The notes below the pieces were generated by a model. The model made no database searches. It saw nothing but the letters and a program-made list of their open reading frames with translations, and was not told the DNA's origin. The translations under genes and the position numbers were made by a program. A stretch of DNA of 24,232 nt, taken from positions 1 through 24,232 of the forward strand of contig UQLO01000035.1 of NCBI GenBank assembly GCA_900541865.1, in the 5' to 3' direction. Position 1 is the stretch's first letter. Every line of letters starts with the position of its first letter. Below, one piece after another: positions 24,157 to 24,232 of the stretch. Source of the stretch: an uncultured Porphyromonadaceae bacterium (GTDB lineage Bacteria > Bacteroidota > Bacteroidia > Bacteroidales > Muribaculaceae).

Positions 24157-24194
24157 GAACCCTGTAAGGGTTCAATAAAGTAGCTTTACCTTTG
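24157..24194 (+). promoter_or_regulatory. Likely promoter with two inverted repeats for a gene beyond the window
   Basis: TACCTTTG at 24187-24194 fits the -7 consensus TAnnTTTG; no good -33 box is seen. Two perfect inverted repeats sit just upstream: GAACCCT-GTA-AGGGTTC (24157-24173) and TAAAG-TAG-CTTTA (24176-24188). They cover the spacer and could be operator sites. The remaining 38 bases hold no start codon with a long frame. Confidence 0.4.
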
Positions 24195-24232
24195 CAGCGT
24201 CGGACGACAGACTATCAAAAAGTCAGAGTTCG

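Overview
The window is chromosomal DNA from a GC-rich member of the Bacteroidales, possibly Muribaculaceae or a near relative (the family is a guess). The evidence is a SusC/SusD/SusE/SusF outer-membrane cluster next to a hybrid two-component regulator, a BspA-like leucine-rich protein with a type IX-secretion-like tail, an OMP_b-brl-type TonB receptor, and several promoters of the Bacteroidota form TTTG - 20 nt - TAnnTTTG. Every gene called is on the plus strand. I found no tRNA, rRNA, CRISPR array, insertion sequence or phage gene.

Left part (1-6493): rpiB with its own terminator, then a promoter whose -33 box lies in the terminator T-tract. A tightly packed run follows: surface LRR protein, trmB, cysteine-free Mrp/ApbC ATPase, aroQ, an SDR-type NAD epimerase, a three-helix small membrane protein and an O-methyltransferase. 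Several of these overlap by a few bases (TGATG, ATGA), so they are probably translationally coupled.

Middle part (6552-12153): a lone TonB-receptor-like barrel, then aspT-aspD. AspT (aspartate/alanine antiporter) and AspD (aspartate 4-decarboxylase) together form a known proton-motive cycle: aspartate in, decarboxylation consuming a proton, alanine out.

Right part (12194-24006): a strong terminator, a Bacteroidota promoter and a leader of about 250 nt precede susC-susD-susE-like-susF-like, which closes with a strong terminator. The SusF-like lipoprotein carries two VGxFNxW segments resembling glycogen/starch-binding modules, so an alpha-glucan substrate is plausible but unproven; no glycoside hydrolase is inside the window. 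A separate promoter then drives a hybrid two-component sensor/AraC regulator, presumably controlling the locus.

Most notable: this regulator keeps the propeller sensor, Y_Y_Y domain, membrane helix, a DHp-like helix pair with a histidine, an intact receiver and an intact AraC DNA-binding domain, but has no ATP-binding (HATPase) domain. Only about 98 residues separate the histidine from the receiver, and the acidic residue after the histidine is arginine. Second, the susE-susF gap holds a perfect 13-bp hairpin with a T-tract only on the minus strand, with a minus-strand -7 box inside susF; together they outline a possible antisense RNA of about 190 nt over the susF start. Third, the Mrp ATPase contains no cysteine at all. 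The last 226 bases hold short repeats, hairpins and a probable promoter for a gene beyond the window.
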